Part shown: positions 59,910 to 64,000 of the stretch, piece after piece
Position numbering within the stretch: position 1 is the stretch's first letter
Layout: each line of letters starts with the position of its first letter
From: Rehmannia glutinosa
Lineage: Eukaryota > Streptophyta > Magnoliopsida > Lamiales > Orobanchaceae
Reading direction: 5' to 3'
Assembly: GCA_016081115.2 (NCBI GenBank)
Contig: CM071933.1
Coordinates: 64,432,660 to 64,496,659 of the forward strand
Length of the DNA stretch: 64,000 nt
The notes under the pieces: generated by a model
Databases searched by the model: none
What the model was told of the DNA's origin: nothing
Seen by the model: only the letters and a program-made list of their open reading frames with translations
Translations under genes and position numbers: made by a program

Positions 59910-61078
59910 TCTCTCTCTCTCTTTCTCACACACACACACACACACACACAAAACACACTTTGGGTGTATGTGTCCGGACAGTAAACTTTCACGTGAATTT
60001 ATTGTTTTCATTACTTCTAGTGAACATGTTGATTTTACAATATCAATCCGGTAATGAGACATGACTAGAACAACTATCTCAACTCATCGCCGTCTCATCA
60101 TATTTTCCATGCAAATGGAAAACCTATGATGATGACGGTTTTGGAATTTCATCTCATTTCTCCTTCGTATGAAGGTTGCCACAGGAAGGGCACCCGGCAT
60201 AAAATTTTGCCACTTTGCTTTTGCCATGAATTTATAGTGTTAACTAATTTCACACAATTAATTGGCACTATTTCACGCCACCGACCCACAGTGGGACTAA
60301 GGTGTAGTTGACGATGATGATGATTACTTCTGGTGCATAGTACACTGGCATGCTCATAGAATATATTAGGTTCTGAATTCTTCACACACATTCTATCCCA
60401 GGTCGGCCCTCATGTTGGAAAGACCTTTCGAGCTAATTGAATCAGATATTTTTTAACTAATATGTTATGTTGGTCTCTACAGCAATCAAGTTTTTCCTAG
60501 ACATTACGGAGTTGCTGTTGTCACACTTCAACCATTCTTTCATAAAAGCATTAGAGTTCTAGTTGTTACCACCCTTCATGACACAAATTTGAAAAGTCGG
60601 GAAAAGTGTAGTGATTCATCACGATATGTGCAATTACTAGATGACCTAGGTTTTAGCTTGATGTTGATGATACTTATTACTAGCATTTAAACAAAATATT
60701 ATCTGCAATTTTATGTGGACCTACCTAACTCTATTCTGTTTCATAACTTTTGCTATTTTATTGAGATGAAAATTTCTTAGTTTGGAACCGACTTGATTTC
60801 GCTTCTTTAAAACATGTGTTTTTTTTTTTTTTGAGTACTACTCTTTTCGCCATCTGATAACAAACTAAAATAAATAATTATTTTCTACACAGTTGGATGG
60901 GAATTGACTTGTTTCAACTCATTGGATTTATTTTTACAATCTTAACGATACATCTATTATGTAGTAAGTGAAAGTTCTGTGAATGCAGGACAAGGATGCT
61001 TTTGCAGCTATATTGAGAAGGATATCAAAGATACAGAAGACTAATGGGGCAAACTATGTAGTTCTGAGAGAGAGATAA
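53682..61078 (+). CDS. TFIIF-alpha: Transcription initiation factor IIF subunit alpha (RAP74), 9 exons
   Basis: Exons: 53682-53852, 55252-55404, 56039-56183, 56255-56622, 57078-57193, 58424-58559, 58907-59115, 59245-59459, 60989-61078. A Cys-rich zinc-ribbon-like N-terminus (CSGCGSTVELYG, CVNCGKTM, CYECGNP) is typical of the plant protein. The TFIIF dimerisation region follows (KNYFIGRFATGLPNFKK, YNFNKVAQYKQLTLEEAEEK). Next are an acidic middle (GPRGGDLDFDDDDIEKG, DDWEHEEIFTDDDEAVGNDP) and a C-terminal winged helix (PVTEDEIRTVL ... AAILRRISKIQKTNGANYVV). With TFIIF-beta it recruits RNA polymerase II. Single-base gaps break the frame near 56152, 56443-46, 56496, 56526-30 and 59040, with a 2-bp excess near 59410. 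Exon 6 also seems off. Exons and splice sites are otherwise well kept, so I call it a real gene with sequence errors. Confidence 0.88.
53964..54217 (+). mobile_element. SINE-like repeat with (GAT)n tail, copy 1
   Basis: In RAP74 intron 1. It matches 60075-60324 over its length (TATTTTCCATGCAA, GGAAAACCTATGATGATGAC, TATAGTGTTAACTAATTT). It ends AGTGGGATTAAGGTG...GATGATGATGATG, a simple-repeat tail as in plant SINEs or RTE-type LINE ends. No clear pol III boxes were seen. Confidence 0.5.
54502..54833 (+). mobile_element. TRIM retrotransposon in RAP74 intron 1
   Basis: 332 bp with two LTRs of 123 and 117 bp (54502-54624 and 54717-54833), both TG...ATCA. The LTRs share GTTATTGTGTATA and GAGTTCTACCCAAG. 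A primer site TGGTATTAGTGC follows the first LTR, close to the tRNA-iMet complement. A purine-rich GCGTGAGGGCTGG precedes the second. Flanks AAGAG and AAGAA give a near-perfect 5-bp duplication. There is no coding capacity, as expected of a terminal-repeat retrotransposon in miniature. Confidence 0.82.
57596..57864. mobile_element. MITE-like element, copy 2, in RAP74 intron 5
   Basis: About 269 bp with the same inverted ends and interior words as 3319-3595: GGGATCATTACAAAAA at left, TTTGTAATTACCCC at right, with CTTAAATTTAAGA inside. Confidence 0.6.
59878..59951. repeat. Compound (TC)n(AC)n microsatellite
   Basis: About 45 bp of CT repeats followed by about 26 bp of CA repeats, in RAP74 intron 8. 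Likely length-variable. Confidence 0.95.
60075..60324 (+). mobile_element. SINE-like repeat with (GAT)n tail, copy 2
   Basis: In RAP74 intron 8 and the same family as 53964-54217. It ends CAGTGGGACTAAGGTGTAGT followed by GACGATGATGATGAT. Confidence 0.5.
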
Positions 61079-62270
61079 TTTGTTCAACGTTGACTAGTAC
61101 AATCCCTAATATACCCTTCCATGCTTGCTTGTATAACTTGTATTGCCAAGCTGGGAATAACTTTTGGACTTAAACAGGGTGCTTTGACCAGGAGTTTTGA
61201 AGACGATCTGTATTTTGTTTGCATTTATATTGTTGTTTCCTCTCTTAACATGTATGATATCTGAACTGGAAGAAGGAAAATGGAATTTACCTAAGACTAT
61301 GGTAATTTGTATCAAGTCTCAGATCTGTGATACTCAATACACTTGTAGTAATTTGGAGAACAATTTTTGATCTTTTTGTGCATGTTACGTACTACACTCT
61401 TGGTCATAATTCGAGGGTGCATGACAAGAAACGTGTAATATCCCGGTATTTGAGCTCAAATACATATATTGCTTTCAGGCTTTGTTTTCTTTCCTTTTCG
61501 AATTATTATTTTCAGTGTAAATTGTCAAGTGGGTTGACTCTTGCAGAAATTACTATTCACAAAAAGTTCAAGTAATTTTAAAAACTCACGATTTCAACTT
61601 TTCGGCGGCAAAAATTTGGAAAATGTTCAGAAAAATCCACGTGTCTATATTTTGGGTCAAACCGAGTAAATTGGTCTCCATAGGTTTGTACGATATATCA
61701 CCCGCGGGGTTTTCTGACAATTTTTCTTAATCTCTGGAAACCACAGGGCTGGATCAAGAGTTTTTTGAATATTCCATGATTTTCTTGCAAATCGTACCAT
61801 TATTGCCAACCCTAGCTACAGAGTTTTAACCTATTTTTTAATTAGCGTATGAGAATAACATCGTGCTAACAATGCAAATGACATCTTGACATTCAGACAG
61901 ATTCTTGAGTAAAGTTTTTATATTTGGCCTCTTCTCCCTTCAGAACTACAGTGAAACAAACGAGACATGATTCTACCTTAGCAAAATCTAAAAATGTCTT
62001 AAACACAATGAACTTTAGGCAAACTGAGTCTACTGGTAAGTTTGCAAGCGTTAAAATGAATTGATTTAAAATTGAGCATGAGAGGAAAACATAGTGCAAA
62101 CTGAATTTATTCCAAACAAGTCTTAAACAGAAAAGCGGATGGCCTGACAGTCAGAAATCAGAATACCTACACGTTTTTCATCTACTATATTAGTACTCTA
62201 GTAGTGAAATACTTGATTCGCTATATATTAAAAATATAGCACGTCCCTATCAAAAGTGCCATCTACATGA
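61079..62270. other. RAP74 3' UTR and convergent intergenic region
   Basis: Starts with the probable 3' UTR of RAP74 and ends with that of the minus-strand phytocyanin gene. No convincing ORF or repeat. Confidence 0.5.
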
Positions 62271-63708
62271 CTACATGCCTACATAGCAAACCAACAACCC
62301 AGCAAACAACACAAAAGACAGCCCATTCAAATAGGTGGCGGCAGAGGGTGGTCTAGGTGGTGGGGGCCCAAATGCAGGAGGAGGGGGCCTAACAGGCGGA
62401 GGCGGCCCAAATTCAGAAGGGGGGTGATGAGGCGGATGCGGCCCAAATGGAGGCGGCGGCCCATATTCATGAGAAGGCGGCTCATATTCATGAGGAGGCT
62501 GAACGGGCACAGGCAGCTTAAGCCCATTTTTGCAGTTATCCAGGTTTCCACTTGTGAAGTATCTGGTTCCTTCCTTCTCTAGCTCAACGTGGCTTAAAGG
62601 GTCAGTGTACATTCTGATAGGGTTTGTGAGATTACACGATTGGAATTGCTCCGGGCCCTCGAGCTCTACGATGCTGTCCTCTGTTCCTGCATAGTTGAAC
62701 CCTGCTCAACGGCCCGGCCCAAAGTTAACCAGAAAGGAACAAAAAAACCAAGTTACCAATTTAAAAAATAGGGATAATTATAAAAACACACACATAAGTT
62801 TGGGGAAAAAACCCAAAATTTTTGAAAATAACAAAAACCCAATTTACGTTTGTTCTTTCATTTTCTCTATAAAATAAAAACATTTCAAAACCCTCTGCCA
62901 TTCATTTATAAAAATATTAAAGTTACCAGTTAAATTTAAGATGATATTATGGCAAAATATTAAAGTTACCAGTCAAATTTAAGATAAAACCAAACCTTAA
63001 GGGAGTTTTTGTAATTTTCAAACACCTCTAAGTTTTTTCATAATTAGTCCAAAGGTTTTTAATATATAATTAGCCCTAAAAATATTAGTGAAATTGTCTC
63101 TAAAGACAAGAAAACAAATAAAGAAGTTGCTTGAAGGCTATGCATCAAATTAACCACCCGTCAAAAAAGAAATTGCGTCAAATTAACCAGAGACAAGATT
63201 TTCAGCTATCCGTTTCACTTGTTAATCGTTTTTACTAACAAGCCCCATCATAGCATAGGTTAGTCCATCATAGTTTCTTGAGGAACAAAAACAAAAACAA
63301 AATAAAATAAAATAAAAAAATCAAATGAGCATGCAATTTAATGAACCAGCAAAAATCTAAGCCAACTGCATAAACAATTCAGCTTAAACCCATAAACTTA
63401 TTGCCATATACCATCTTTCAGTTTCACTTTCAGGCCCAAAGAAAACATAAAAATGAAAGAAATTAAGAAAGACTTGTCAACAAAAGCACAAGAGCATGCA
63501 TAGAGTTGAAGATGAAGAGGTTTATGCTTACATATTTTGTCTCCAACCCTGAAGACCCGACCCGATGACCACGAAGTTACATCCAAAGCGGGTCCCCAAC
63601 CGCCGTCTCCGCCCACGACGTGGTGGGTTTGGGCTGAAACCTAGGCCCACTCAAAGCAACAACAAACACCACCAATAGAGCGGCGAACACCTTCAACACA
63701 ATAGCCAT
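62271..63708 (-). CDS. ENODL: Early nodulin-like protein (non-copper phytocyanin), GPI-anchored, 2 exons
   Basis: Exon 1 (63708-63532) starts MAIVLKVFAALLVVFVVALS, a signal peptide, and ends in the phytocyanin opening VVGGDGGWGP...TSWSSGRVFRVGDKI. Exon 2 (62701-62271) begins WFNYAGTEDSIVELEGPEQF. Its Cys residues (CNLTNP and CKNGLKL) would pair in the usual disulfide. The position normally held by a copper-ligand His (FNYxxxxH) is not His, so it should not bind copper. A long Pro-rich, arabinogalactan-type linker (GPPPP/HPP repeats) and a hydrophobic tail (LSFVLFAGLLVCYVG) predict a GPI anchor at the plasma membrane. A one-base gap at 63640-63641 breaks the frame between signal peptide and domain. 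Donor, acceptor and phase are otherwise correct. Confidence 0.85.
62771..63077. mobile_element. MITE-like element, copy 3, in the phytocyanin intron
   Basis: About 307 bp. GGGATAATTATAAAAACA at left and TAATTAGCCCT at right, with AGTTTTTGTAATTTTCAAAC inside as in the other two copies. It contains a short internal repeat (AAATATTAAAGTTACCAGT, twice). Confidence 0.55.
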
Positions 63709-64000
63709 CTTAAAGGGTTTTTTCAATTCTCCAACAAACTAATTTGTTATTATGCCTTTTCCTTCAAAAGCATGGGGAAGATGAGAGGGTGAAGTTTCCC
63801 ATAAATAAGAAGAAACAATTAGTAGCAGAGAGGAGTGGTTGGTGTGGTTAATTGTGACTATTACTTTTTGACAGTGTAGTAAAAGTTTGGTGTCTTGGGT
63901 GCATTCACCCTTTAGTCTACTTATTGGCCACGTGCCTGCTCTTACTCAATACATGTTTCACCTACCTCCACTTTTTTAAACTTTTCTTAATTTCTCTTTC

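Noticed and set aside
59777..60064. Ser/Leu and His/Thr repeat ORFs on both strands
   Set aside because: They are translations of the (TC)n(AC)n microsatellite in a RAP74 intron.

Overview
This is nuclear DNA from a flowering plant, most likely a eudicot. The protein-coding genes have many GT-AG introns. They encode a BAG-domain co-chaperone, fumarylacetoacetase, the large subunit of TFIIF and an early nodulin-like phytocyanin. More than half of the window is transposable-element DNA of plant types. There are no bacterial operons and no CRISPR array. The only tRNA-like sequence is a fragment of mitochondrial origin.

Layout. 1-2.4 kb: an unrecognised minus-strand ORF and a copia-like 3' end. 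2.9-4.7 kb (minus): a two-exon BAG5-like gene. 6.25-34.47 kb: a nest of three LTR retrotransposons, each closed by a perfect 5-bp target duplication. The outer element is a Ty1-copia (6251-34466, duplication TTTAC). Its integrase is split by a gag-protease-only gypsy-type element on the minus strand (9441-16997, ATAAA). Its reverse transcriptase/RNase H is split by a SIRE/Maximus-like copia that carries an envelope-like region (18165-32292, TCACT). 34.9-39.5 kb (minus): a complete 14-exon fumarylacetoacetase gene with a solo LTR in intron 4. 40.1-40.4 kb: a MITE. 41.6-47.7 kb: a composite flanked by degenerate inverted repeats. It holds mitochondrial-type DNA (5' two-thirds of trnfM), a truncated SIRE-like element and a ~102-bp tandem repeat. 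47.7-51.4 kb: a Mutator-like element with a decayed gene of the plant Ulp1-associated type. 53.7-61.1 kb (plus): a nine-exon TFIIF alpha (RAP74) gene with a TRIM, two SINE-like copies, a MITE and a microsatellite in its introns. 62.3-63.7 kb (minus): a two-exon phytocyanin gene.

The host genes are ordinary and not functionally linked. Three observations stand out. First, the differences between the SIRE-like LTRs fall almost entirely on CAG/CTG triplets and include small indels. This looks like base-calling damage at CHG-methylated cytosines, or less likely a mutational process. Second, several host-gene reading frames break by a single base in short homopolymers at otherwise well conserved positions, which suggests residual assembly error rather than gene death. 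Third, one small MITE family occupies an intron of three of the four host genes. All reading was by eye; no alignment or database search was run.
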